Assembly: GCA_049999765.1 (NCBI GenBank)
Contig: JBNGIQ010009488.1
Location: forward strand, 513,804-560,300
Length of the DNA stretch: 46,497 nucleotides
Reading direction: 5' to 3'
Source: Phaeoceros laevis
Taxonomy: Eukaryota; Anthocerotophyta; Anthocerotopsida; Notothyladales
Shown: positions 36,594-46,497 of the stretch, piece by piece
Position numbering within the stretch: position 1 is the first letter of the stretch
How the letters are laid out: each line of letters opens with the position of its first letter
The notes under the pieces: model-generated
Database searches by the model: none
Seen by the model: the letters and a program-made list of their open reading frames with translations, nothing else
Told to the model about the DNA's origin: nothing
Translations under genes and position numbers: made by a program

Positions 36594-39500
36594 TCATTTT
36601 ACTGGGCTGAAGCATTGACAGCTGAATATAGATCTCTTCGCAGCAACCTCAGATTGGCTGCTGCCTTCTTTTGAACTCCCCAAATTGGGTGGGGAGCTTC
36701 TCACCCTTTCAATAATCCTCTTGAGAAACGGACTTGCCTTCGGGGACGCGACAGCCTTTGTTTCTGGGCCTGTACCACCATTTGGTTGCTCTGCCTGATG
36801 CTCCTCCTCTAAGAGGTTCTTTAGCCTGTGATGATGTTGCTTCTCCACAGCCTTCACCCCGTTATCTATGCTCACCTCTGAATTACTGGTTAACTCATTC
36901 CCATCAGCAACTACATCAATAGGGTATGTAGCCTCCACGGGTATTACATCACTTTGAACTTGATCTCCATAATGCTTGGAGGTTGGCTGGAAGGAAATGC
37001 TCTCCTCTGATGCCCCTTGTTTCTTCTCGTCAAGTGCTTTGCTGGGTACTTCCACACAAGGCGGCAAACCACATTCTGCCTGTCCTTCCTTCCCGGGCTC
37101 GACAAAAGTAGACTGCTCTACTACAGAATCTGCATGATCTCTGTTTTCAGAAACCCTCAGGGATCCTTTGGACAGGGCACCACCGGCTTGAGGTCCTGGC
37201 AGAAAGAGTTTAGTCAGTCTAGATGCTCTTCAGTTGACAGCGACGACATAGAGAAAAGTACATCAAACAAGAGTTAAGAAGAGTACATCAAACAAGAGTT
37301 AACAGTTGTCTGTACTCTCAAGGAAGAATGCTGGAACTCTGAAGATACCTGCATCTGATTCAAGTTCACTGATGTGTGTTCCAACAGGGGCTGTCTGGTT
37401 TTTGCTCACGCTGCTTGGATAATTGTCTGGCAAGTCAGCGTTCAGCAACACTGTGTTTTGCAGGAGTTTCTCCTCCAGTTCTGGTTTCCACGTTTCTTCT
37501 GATGAGAAGAAATTTGAGGGACTAGAGGCGTTCTGCCTCACATCATTATCCAGCAACCGCTCCCAAAGCTCTTTCTCACGGCTCTCACGGCCTGACCGGG
37601 GGATGGCCACTGCTTCTCCACAGAAAACGGAATAAGGATCACTTGCCATACAGAGAAACTCTTGTTGGAAAGGTGCAAAAAGGCTATTTTACCTGCAGAG
37701 GCGGTTGAAAGTGCTGGTTCCACCTTCTTGGCTAGGCCGCTGATAGTTACTGTCGATTGATCCTCCAGTTCGTTGCCAGCTCCTCCACTCTGGTGGTCCA
37801 GCAAAGCAGCTGAATCACTATCACCATTGTTGGTAGCAACGACTGGTTCTGAGCTGCCTCTCTGACTCTCAACAAGATCCTCAGACGAAGCATCAATTAC
37901 TGAAGGTTGTGAACAAGCCCTGTTTTCCATTTCTGAGAGGTCAGCCGTCTTGGCTAGGCCACTGATGGTTACTGTCGATTGATCCTCCAATTCCTTGCCA
38001 GCTCCCGCAGTCTGGTGGTCCAACGCAGCAGTTGCATTGCTGTCACCATTGTGGGCTGCAACAACTGGTTCTGAGCTGCCTCTCTCACTCTGAACGAGCA
38101 CCTCGGGCAAAGCGTCAATTATTGAAGGTTGTGAACAAGCCCTGTTTCCTATGTCTGAGAGGTCAGCGTTATCCTTGACCTGAGCAGCGTCTGCCAGCCC
38201 CTCCCTATTTTGTCCTGCTGAAGATACTTCCAACCTGCCGCTGTAATCAAAAACCTCCTCTGCTTTAGGGTCCTCCAAATGAGCTGTTGGACTACTTGGT
38301 GATGAAATGACAACAGACTCATGTAAGGCACTGATGCCTTCTGATGATAAATCATCACAAGAGGTAAGGCTTTCGGTGATGCCGGGTGACTCCGTGGCCA
38401 AAGCACGCTCTTCCTCAACAAGGTATTCATCTTGTTCCACGACCATATTCGATGCAATGGCATGATCAATGCTCGGAGACGCAACCGCTTTCCTATCCAA
38501 GTACCCAGGCTCGGGTGCAGAAACGTCCTTAGGTTCTGCGTGAATATCAGGTGCTGAAACCTGGTAAACTTCTGTCACAATGGCTGAATCAACCAGCCCC
38601 ACTTCTGTCCCCACTGAATCCCCAATAAGTGCTGAAGGTACTACCATATCATGTGGAACTTGTGCTGGGACTGCTTCCACTCCAACCAAGTCAGCCTTTG
38701 CAGAGGCAACTTCCGTGCCAGAATCAACTTTATCCTGAGTCACTTCAACCTCACCCAACTCCAGAGGTCCAACATGGCTGGGAGGTGTTTCAGTTGCATC
38801 TTTCACAACCTCGTGCCCCTTATTCAAAGTGGCTTCCGTATCGATACCATCCTCAGTTCTTGCTGCCAACTCTTCTGCCCCAACTGAGTTAAGCGGTATT
38901 ATTTGAGCAGGTGCCATCCAGGCTGAACGTGACACCTCAATCGGGAAAACTTCCGGCATCCCAGAAGCTTTCTGCTCAGTTGGCAGGCCCTCTAAACTAG
39001 AAGATTTCTTGACATCCACAGAGTTTGCGGGAGTTTCAGAAGCAGCTCCTAAGGAGTTTTTCGCACCCAAAGCAACACCAATAGCTACGGCCAAATCCCC
39101 ACTCTGTTTGTCTACAGATATATTATTCCTGCCACTCACCTCTATCAGAGAATGGACAGTGCTAGGGTCTGCACCCCTAATAGGGTTTGACAACACTTCA
39201 ACATCAGATAGTGCATCCCCTTCGAGTGATCCAGTTGAAGTTCGAGTACCTGATCCTCCTTGTTCACCTGCACTTCCCGACGCTCCAAGCAGTTCATGCT
39301 GTTTGGCGTCACTGGGACTTGGGATAAAATCAAGGATCGTATTCACCTGAGTGAGTCCAATTTCTAAACTAACAGGGGAGTCAATCTGGTCATCCTCCAC
39401 ATTTCCGTCCGATAGAATTGCGACAGGTAGAAGATGAGCATTTGCCTTATCAGAACTGGAGACTGCAACAGTATTAGGGTTCAGCTGAAGAGGTCCAACT

Positions 39501-41845
39501 TCTGGATGACCCACAGGAGTAGCCTCAAACTTTCTCTGTCCAGCAGGTTGTAGTTCTCCAAGAGAGTCCTGCACAGACTCTACGTCCTCAACAGTGTGGA
39601 AAGCATGTGAAAGTAGGGGCACACTGTCCTTTCCATGCACATCCTTGTCATCGCCATATGAAGCACCATCACTTTCAACTTCTGAAACATGCAGCTGGTG
39701 ATCCTGAGATTCAATTTCCAAGCCGTGACTAAGACAGGACTCTTTACCACCACTTGCAACCTCAGAAATGCTCAACGGACGCCCGAAATCTCCAGTTGTC
39801 GTCTCGCAACCTGCCGTACCGTTTAGAGTCTCAGCAATCACTGGTGACACTGGATGCCTGGGGGCAACTGGCGGGTCGTCACCATCTGAAGATCTTGCCA
39901 TCTGTGGGCCGTTTCCTGAGCCATCATGAAGCTCTGACTCCAGAAGCACGACAGGTGGTGTACTAGCCTCAGGCAATAGGAACTTCCTAACAGGAGATGA
40001 GTGTGGGGAATCTTTTGAAATACTGAACTTCTTGCTGGGAGATCCATGAATTCCAGGAGAAATATAACCACTGTCGCTCAGACCTGAGCACTTCCTTTCC
40101 AGCTCTTGCACCCTTGCCTTGACACTTGGTGAACCTTGAGACTCCTGATCAAGAAGCCGCTTATCTGAGTCGAGGTCATTGCCTGCTTGACTTGTGATTC
40201 CACCATCTTCGGAGGCAGGGATATCTTGCTGTTTTACCACTGGTCCCACGCTTATAATTCCATCATCTTCCGAGGCAGGAATATCTTGATGTTTAACCAC
40301 TGGTCCTCCGTTTATCGAAACAGCCTTGGTATCTAGATAGTCCAATGATTCCACAAGACCTTCATCTTTCACTGGGGCTACTACACTATCCTCAATCCGG
40401 CCTGACGAGAACAGACAAAAAACAGCGTACTTGATCAATAAATGCAGCTCAATCACCTACTAGAAGTGTGCAATGCGAAGTATCCTGCAGTATCAAAGTG
40501 AGGACTCAACCTGTAAATGCAGTATCTTCGTCATCAGACGAAGCTTCATCAGAAGAACCACCATGAACATGCTGTCCTTCAGCCTTTTTCGCTTTGATCT
40601 CGGCACAGTGTTTCTTGTGGTTCCGCCTATGTTTTGCACTTGGATGAGCATTGGGGTAACTCCAGCCACATTCACGACAGATCCATATGTCATCTTCCAC
40701 AACGCTGCTTGGTTTCCCTGTCACACAATGCTCATCAGTACACCTGAAGCGACAACATCGTGTTCATTGTTCCAGACTGAAGTGTATGGTGAAGGCTGAG
40801 ACCCTTCGACAAAGATCCCATCCTCACATCTACTTACCCAGTTCAGTTTGAGGGGACTTGGATACAACAGATACGGCATGGGACTCTGCAGCGGAGTTAC
40901 TTGGCAAGACTGACGCATTTGAGATGGAACCTCGACTGCTGGCAGACCCTGGCAACCGGTCAACAGACTTCAGCAACGGTATGCAGAAGGCAGAAATGGC
41001 AGCTGTACCCGGGTTCTCAACCGAGACAAAAATGTGAACCCTAACACGTCATTCTGAGAAAGTGACGCGTGAAGGACATGCGCTGCAAGATGTGAGGTTC
41101 AACAAGGTGTACCTGTTGATCCTACGAGACTTTGCTCTTTGACGTGCTCGCCTCCGGCCTTGCCTTTTGGAGTGTTGGTACGAGGAGATACAATGCGGTG
41201 TTTCTTCTCTGCAGAGGGAAGGCTTGTCTTTTCTACTGGTTTACCAGGTGGCGTCTTGGTTGTCGGAGACCAGCTCTCCGCCTTACCCGTCACAAACGGC
41301 TTGCGTTCTTCTGTCCTCATTGGCTGCTTCTTATCTTCTGCCTTAGCCGCCTGCTTCTTATCTTCTGCCTTAGCCGTCTGCTTCTTCACATCGGTTTTCG
41401 CCAGCTGCTTCTTATCGTCCAATTTGGTCACTTTCTTCTCTTCCACCTTAGTGACCTGTTTCTTGTCGTCCAACCTGGGAGATGCAGTGCTGAAGTCAAG
41501 TCCCCTGGCTGTTTCCTCCCCACCCCCGAGGGAGGAGCGAGTTCTGCGTTTCACCTGCTTCTCTTTAGAAGCGGGCGATGTCGGAGAATTGTCGCCAGGA
41601 ACTCCTTTTGACGGGCTTAAAGTTCCGGAGGGGCTCTTCTGAGCTGGTGGGGTCTTGGGGCCAACAGGACTTCGAGGACTGGAATCAGTTTCCTGGACCG
41701 TCACATCTTTGGTGCGTGGTGATTTGTCCCCCAAGCTGCTGGCAATTGAGCTTGCTAACCTGGGCTTCGTCTTGGTCTCACTTTTGACATCAACTCTTGG
41801 CTTGGTCTTCGGGGATGGCGTAGAAGGTTTCCCTCCGAAACTCAT
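36594..41845 (-). CDS. Large disordered protein with a single C2H2 zinc finger
   Basis: Six exons join in phase: 41845-41113, 41002-40838, 40717-40511, 40401-37693, 37609-37349 and 37195-36594, giving 1558 aa. Every junction is phase 1. The N-terminal 240 residues are basic and Ser/Pro-rich with Lys-rich repeats. Exon 3 holds one zinc finger, CRECGWSYPNAHPSAKHRRN and following (C313, C316, H329, H333; C-x2-C-x12-H-x3-H). That block, with its PNAHPSAKHRRNHKK signature, is one I associate with a family of uncharacterised plant proteins. The rest is a long acidic Ser/Glu/Asp/Val-rich region without domains, containing a 74-residue tandem duplication. The C-terminus is basic (SPFLKRIIERVRSSPP). 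The exon-5 acceptor has two in-frame choices 6 bp apart. Nuclear location is likely from composition; whether the finger binds DNA or RNA is unknown. Confidence 0.86.
37724..38167 (-). repeat. 222-bp in-frame tandem duplication in the zinc-finger gene
   Basis: Two diverged copies of a 74-residue unit, at 38167-37946 and 37945-37724. Each starts ADLS, contains RACSQPS, RGSSEPVVA and NGDS, and ends EDQSTVTISGLAK. The frame is preserved and no base is lost between copies. Divergence (for example DIGN against EMEN) shows the duplication is not recent. Confidence 0.92.
41173..41440 (-). repeat. Lys-rich coding repeats in the zinc-finger gene exon 1
   Basis: Within this part of exon 1 (clearest at about 41300-41480) the protein has repeated units of 9-10 residues on the pattern DKKQ-x-x-K-x-E: DKKQVTKVEE, DKKQLAKTD, KKQTAKAE, DKKQAAKAE, DKKQPMRTE. 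These form a highly charged, probably helical stretch. Borders are approximate. Confidence 0.7.
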
Positions 41846-43200
41846 TTTACGAACACCAGTTTACACCTGCCCGCAGCAACTCAGCACCGTCCTCCCTAGT
41901 ATCTGAGCATTTCATAGAGGTTGGATGATTGTTCACTGCATCCACAATTTCGGTTGGCCGTTCAACAGAGTGAGAAAGCAATATACCCAGAAGTAGAGGC
42001 AAAAGACTTCTCCTACAACTTGTTCCTAGCTGGGTCGCTAAGCAGAAGTATAAGGTTAGGTCATTCCAAACTTAGATCACAGGGAATGATACGAGGTCCT
42101 CTACCACAAGTCAACAAGACGACATACAGCCGTTACTGGCCGAACACAGGAGTTTACAGAGAACCATGCACCACCCCAGCTCTACTTGGCGGCGAGAAAC
42201 AAAATACAGAACAATGATCCAGCACAAAAATGTCCAAACCATAAGCCTGTGCAAATACCGAATGCCGTGCAGCGATGCTGAGAAAAATCGTGCTCCATCA
42301 CGCCCTTGCACTGCTTTCCGACACATAGCATCCGGTGTTTTCTCCACCAACACCAACGGCAGGTCTTTGACAAATTGATAGGCAGACCATATGACGAGAG
42401 ATTCCAAAGTACATCCAGGAAGTGCCGTCTCTGAGAGACCAAACAGCTCCACACACGGTCAACCAACTCCCACATTTCTCTATACCAACCAACTAGGCTC
42501 TGTGAGGACAGTGTGCGGAGGACTGGCGCCGCAACAGCGAACCAGGTTACATGAATCTAGTGGAAGTTGTTGGATCCGCACATCCTTCCCGGCAATCGAC
42601 AACAGTGGAAGGCACACGATGACATCCTTCACCGGCGGCTCACCCAGCCTCCCCCACGTCCACTTTCCGCCTATAACAACCACTAAGGAGGATACAAGCG
42701 GACCGATATCCTGGATGCGGCAACCAGGATGCATGTCCCCTCATCTGTTAGCATTTCTAAAATCCAATCCTGGTAGCACTGCCTTCGCTGCTCCGCCTCC
42801 CCAACCTAGAGGATCTACCCCACCGCAAGACCTCCTGAAGAATGCAAACAAAAGCACTACAGCGCGCAGTGTGAAGACAGCAATGGCCTCACCTCACCTC
42901 AGCAGCATACGACGACTCCACGACTCCACGACTCTTCCTCCTCCTCCGCCGCAGCCGCCGCTAGCGAATGCGGGCTCCTGCTGCTCCGAATCGGATACAA
43001 AGCCAACTCCGGAGGCGCAGGCGCGTAGTCAGGCAGCCAGGCAGGGCGGACAGCCTCACTTCACCAGCAGAGGCGGCAGACAGGCAGGCAGGCAGCCCGG
43101 TTGCGGTATTCGAAGCAGGCAACCGCCCGGTCTAGCGAGGGTCCCAGCTGGAGCAACCATCAAAGGCCTTTCCTGGTACCATATACAGGTGCCAGGCCTA
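41846..43200. other. Leader/promoter region of the zinc-finger gene
   Basis: No convincing gene. The + strand frame at 42391-43206 (271 codons) has no domain and low-complexity composition. On the - strand a GCGGGCAG followed by GTGTAAAC at about 41862-41875 could be a splice signal of a leader intron. The patch at about 42890-43100 is GC-rich with simple repeats (CTCC, GGCA), as seen around plant transcription starts. Confidence 0.45.
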
Positions 43201-44134
43201 GAGTAGGCCCGGATGGTACAGTGGGGGTGGGTGTGGTACGCGCGGAAGTTTAGAGCTGGGGATGAAGCGCGAAGAGCGAAAAGCGTGAACTGCGGAAATA
43301 GGGCGGTAAAAGCCATCTAAGACAGGGGAGTCGGGGTCACCACGTCCAGTAGATATCCATCGTATTGCATTATGCTGTCCTCGGGGCTGTGGTACTCCAT
43401 CACCCGAGAAAAGGTGTCTGACATGCCAGTTCTGAATCACATGGTGCAATTATGGTGGGCCGGCGCGCCCGCATTAGGATTTATTCGCTATACTTACGGT
43501 GTATACTTCCCGTTGGTACATACGGTTGGCAACGTAAGATCTGCCTTACCACGGATTGGTGGCGGATAGGGAATCATCCGACGGGCCCACCTACGCACAT
43601 GCCCCAGTTTACAGTCGTGCTTCTGGGCCTTTTACAGCTTTGGTTGAGGCATGACAACCCACAGTACTTTGCGGGTAAAGTTAGTCTAGACTACTAGTCT
43701 ACCAAAGTTAGTCTAGGCGGCTAGTCTACCAACATTGCATTCCCCCAATGTAATCAAGAAGATGGAGACATTGACCAAAAATCACGGAAATTATGTTTGA
43801 AAAAGCATGGTTTCTGGGAACGGGAACGAAACGTGTTTCGTTCCTACCTGGACACTATGGAAACGTGTTTCCATGATGCAAGGATGGAATTTTCCACAAA
43901 CTTATGAAAATGCACAACCATAGTTGGATATTTTATTTTTATATATTATATTTCAGAGAAAATTGATTTAATTGAGTAAAATAGGGCCAACATGCTAGGT
44001 TAAGACTTCTAGCACTTATATAAGGAAGGTTGTTAGTGATCTAGGTCTTCTTGGACGTGTTTTTGGTTAGTACCATGACAGATCATTACAAGCCATGGTA
44101 TCCCACTACTAAGAAAAGCAGGCTCTATATGGGA
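43201..44134. other. AT-rich intergenic DNA
   Basis: No gene was seen. Composition becomes AT-rich after about 43740, unlike the gene-bearing part of the window. It includes the 27-bp CTAG-rich duplication at 43680 and a short inverted pair around GAAACGTGTTTC near 43833-43875. Possibly decayed mobile DNA. Confidence 0.45.
43680..43733. repeat. 27-bp CTAG-rich tandem duplication
   Basis: Two adjacent units begin GTTAGTCTAG and end CTAGTCTACCAA, at 43680-43706 and 43707-43733. They differ mainly in the middle (ACTA against GCGG). The unit uses the same CTAG words as the patches at 8210 and 13886. Confidence 0.8.
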
Positions 44135-44224
44135 CATTCTCATGTACATTTCAAGTCGTTGTGTCCCGTTATGGAAAAGCATTCTCATGTACATTTCAAG
44201 TCGTTGTGTCCTATTATGGAAAAG
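44135..44224. repeat. 45-bp tandem duplication
   Basis: Two adjacent 45-bp units start CATTCTCATGTACATTTCAA and end ATGGAAAAG, at 44135-44179 and 44180-44224, differing at one or two bases. 45 is a multiple of three, and a short + strand frame (44051-44254, 67 codons) reads through both copies, but nothing else supports it as a gene. Confidence 0.85.
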
Positions 44225-44457
44225 CACGCACAAGGTTATCGACAAAAGTGGTGAAGTATGTCTAACAAAACAAAAAATAAAAATTTGTTTACCTCAAGTT
44301 TTTGTGATCGCTTTGTGAGATGAGACACACTTCACTTTCCTTATAACCTTGGCTCCTTCGCTTCCTACCTATCTATCACTAAAAGGGTCCGTTCATGTGA
44401 GATATTGTACACCACCCCCATTTAGGGAGTAGGGCTATGAAGTCGTACCTCGGCTCA

Positions 44458-44653
44458 CTATAAAAAAGCTATAAGGAAAGTAAAATGTGCAAAGGTTTAG
44501 GAACTTGTGATCTTTTATCATAGTGCACTCCTACACAATCCACCTATCAATTTAATACTTCAAATATTTATGTATGGTATAATTCTTCTAGCAGTTTAAC
44601 CTCAGTATAAAAAAGCTATAAGGAAGGTAAAATGTGTAGAGGTTTAGGAACTT
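44458..44653. repeat. Pair of about 50-bp direct repeats
   Basis: A unit containing TATAAAAAAGCTATAAGGAA and ending GGTTTAGGAACTT occurs at about 44458-44506 and again at about 44603-44653, with a few mismatches. The 95-bp spacer shows no similarity. This may be a relic of a larger duplicated or mobile sequence. Confidence 0.75.
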
Positions 44654-44764
44654 AGGTACTCTTTGTAAATCTTAAATTGAATGGGAGAGAGTGTGTGTTT
44701 GCATGTGTGTTACATGCTCTCTCTACGTGTTGTATGGGGCTGTAACATGCTCTCACTTCCATCC

Positions 44765-44832
44765 CATTGCGCGGAGCGCGAGAGGGAGCGCGACCGCGCG
44801 CGAGTGCGGGGCCGCGAGAGGGAGCGCGGGGT
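44765..44832. repeat. GCGC-rich repeat patch
   Basis: A CpG-dense patch in otherwise AT-rich DNA, with GCGAGAGGGAGCGCG occurring twice (about 44779 and 44813). No coding role was seen. Confidence 0.6.
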
Positions 44833-45533
44833 AAAATAATAAAAGTCCTGGGAGTTGGGCCCAGACCTGCCCTTCCCAGTCGAAGAACCCAACCACATGG
44901 CCTACTCCACTACATTGGAAGTTAACGGTTTAAATTGTTTATATCTCTAACTTGGGAAGTGTGGACGGACAGCTGATTGCCGTCGATGTCGACGGGCTCT
45001 ACACTAGTACACAAACAAACAATTGACGGTAGCGAGTGTTCGAAAACGACCTCCATTGCAAGTCACCGCCTTGCAATGTGACCGCCTTCTGACCTGCTAT
45101 GGAGCAGGTATCGGTGACCCCCATTTGGGACGTGGGCATCACTGGGGCCATGGACTGTGGTAGTTACCTATAGTTAGGTTTGCACGGCCGGTTCTAACTT
45201 CCCATGCCGGGATTCCGGTGACGGAACAGGCTGCACCAGGTCAGCATATAAATTTTCCTCACTTCTAGGAGCTTTTTTATCCTGATAATTAAGCTCATTC
45301 TATACAAATGGGGTACGGTAGAGGAAAAAGTGGGACACATTTCTATGTAAGGCGCATGTCATGTGGAGGAGAAATGCATAAGATATGCGACATCAAACCC
45401 CAAATTGTCCGATATTTTTTGTGCCCCGCAAAAAAGGGTTAAAAAAGGATTGTAAAAAAACGGGGGCCTATTCTTTTTGGCCCTCTACGCAGTGAGCGCC
45501 CAAGTCTATGTGAATGGACCATCAATGTCCTTA
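44833..45533. other. Intergenic DNA between the GC patch and the MITE
   Basis: About 700 bp without ORFs of note, tRNA-like boxes or clear repeats. Sequence near 45060-45240 reads like non-coding mobile-element remnant but I could not assign it. Confidence 0.4.
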
Positions 45534-45621
45534 GGGCCATTTCCCATGAAGGGCCCGACCGGTGTTTTGGCCACAAAAGACAAATTGTAATAATTGCTCG
45601 TTTTTGGACTGACGTGCTATA

Positions 45622-45643
45622 AAACCCGGGCCGGCCCGGGTTT
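45622..45643. repeat. Perfect 22-bp palindrome
   Basis: The half site AAACCCGGGCC is followed directly by its exact reverse complement. It lies inside the candidate MITE, roughly 90 bp from the left end, and could form a cruciform or a hairpin in RNA. Confidence 0.9.
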
Positions 45644-45688
45644 CTTCCCCAACTATTTTTAGTGGGGGACCGATGCGCGGGCGACCCT

Positions 45689-45746
45689 GATTTTGACTAC
45701 CGGCTCAGATGAGCTCAGATTTTGACCACCGGCTCAGATAAGCTCA
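45689..45746. repeat. 29-bp tandem duplication
   Basis: Two adjacent units starting GATTTTGAC and containing ACCGGCTCAGAT, at 45689-45717 and 45718-45746, with about two mismatches. Located inside the candidate MITE. Confidence 0.8.
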
Positions 45747-45849
45747 GATAAAAAAGGGGCTTGGACTCACGGGTGGTCATAAAAAATGACACCCCTAATG
45801 GTCCCGCGACATCCGGGCCCGGCCGGGTGAGCATGGGAAATAGCCCTTA

Positions 45850-46497
45850 CTCTCGTCCCTCCTAACTCTGCCCGTCCTCACTCCGGTCCACTCTCTCTAG
45901 GTGACATGCCCATATTTTTTTTATAAAAACAAATGGTGGTCTAATAGCGGGCAAGTATGGCACATCTTGCACAAAAAAAACAGCCACTTTCAATGCAAAA
46001 GTGACAAGTTGAGCAAAAACCTCTCTAATTTTTGGCTACTCAACCTACCATCTATGGTTGCTACCCGCCGGCCATCTAGTTTGATGAGTGAGCCGTCGAA
46101 AGCAAGACGAACGCAATGTCTGTGGCAGTGAATGAGTAGAACTTGCCGATAGTTTTGCTAGATGGGCAACAAGCTTTTGGAAGCTAATTAGTTATACATG
46201 CCGTCTTAAGAAAGTAACTAAGTTACTGGAAAAGTGACCATAATTTTAAGGCTATCTAATATGGTATCTACTTCAAATTAATATTTATATAAAATAATTG
46301 TAAAGACTCCAAGGGCACCCTACAATGAAATTTCAAACGCCAAAATTGCCTCTTCACAACCTTCGAGAGCAAAACCCTTATGCAAATAAATAAGACCATT
46401 TGATTGTGAATGGAGAAGCGAAAGTGTGGTGTTACAAAAATCTACAGTTTTGTTTCTTGGAGTGAGCCGATACTAAATTGGTTAGATTTTTTTTTTG
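45850..46497. other. AT-rich right edge of the window
   Basis: No supported gene. Short open frames, for example 45901-46131, have no domain. The window ends in a T run. Confidence 0.45.

Larger units (their letters stand above)
45534..45846. mobile_element. Candidate Tourist/Harbinger-type MITE
   Basis: A 313-bp segment bounded by terminal inverted repeats: GGGCCATTTCCCATG at the left end and, read on the opposite strand, GGGCTATTTCCCATG at the right end (14 of 15 match). It is flanked on both sides by TTA (45531-45533 and 45847-45849). A 3-bp TTA/TAA target duplication with GG-starting termini is the hallmark of PIF/Harbinger elements and their Tourist MITEs. The element has no ORF, as expected for a non-autonomous copy. 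Inside lie a 22-bp palindrome (45622-45643) and a 29-bp tandem repeat (45689-45746). A 3-bp duplication alone is weak; the matching 15-bp termini carry the call. Confidence 0.65.

Noticed and set aside
42391-43206. 271-codon + strand frame
   Set aside because: Low-complexity Pro/Ser/Arg content, no family signature, and it lies in the probable leader/promoter of the zinc-finger gene.
45622-45643. Palindrome as a transcription terminator
   Set aside because: Rho-independent terminators do not apply to plant nuclear genes, and no gene ends here.
43201-46497. Full LTR retrotransposon in the AT-rich right end
   Set aside because: No long terminal repeats, primer-binding site or polymerase/integrase-like frames could be seen; only short duplications and one MITE-like element.

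Overview
The window is nuclear DNA of a green plant. Every protein gene is interrupted by short GT-AG introns except one, and the families are plant-type: a PP2A catalytic subunit with the TPDYFL tail, a CFL1-like WW protein, an ExAD-like EGF/GT47 arabinosyltransferase and an OBERON/TITANIA PHD protein. Introns are mostly 70-350 bp and base composition is fairly balanced. A hybrid histidine kinase with a MASE1 membrane sensor is not something I know from flowering plants, so I favour a non-seed land plant or a streptophyte alga. This is inference; I cannot name the species.

Layout: 822-3819 (+) PP2A catalytic subunit, 12 exons, 313 aa. 4748-5925 (-) CFL1-like WW-domain protein, 2 exons. 5926-14881 is a gene-poor stretch of about 9 kb with a GA-rich tract, telomere-like boxes, an RY palindrome, a 74-bp tandem duplication and many CTAG-rich motifs. 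14882-18604 (-) ExAD-like glycosyltransferase, 776 aa. 19308-20126 (-) intronless oligoribonuclease. 20563-23626 (-) a multi-exon gene I do not recognise. 25035-29916 (+) the MASE1 hybrid histidine kinase, 9 exons, 1205 aa. 30293-33860 (-) OBERON/TITANIA-type PHD protein, 1109 aa. 34896-35657 (-) small putative membrane protein. 36594-41845 (-) large, mostly disordered C2H2 zinc-finger protein, 1558 aa. 41846-46497 has no convincing gene; it carries short duplications and an apparent Tourist/Harbinger-type MITE.

No operon-like logic is expected. The kinase and the unrecognised gene are divergent, about 1.4 kb apart; the kinase and the PHD gene converge with under 400 bp between stop codons. 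The most unusual object is the kinase: a full MASE1 domain carrying a loop of about 200 residues, a HisKA/HATPase pair with a repeat-bearing insert of about 110 residues before the G1 box, and a C-terminal receiver, with all catalytic residues retained. Gene models come from reading splice sites by eye and checking that exon phases and lengths add up; no transcript evidence was available.
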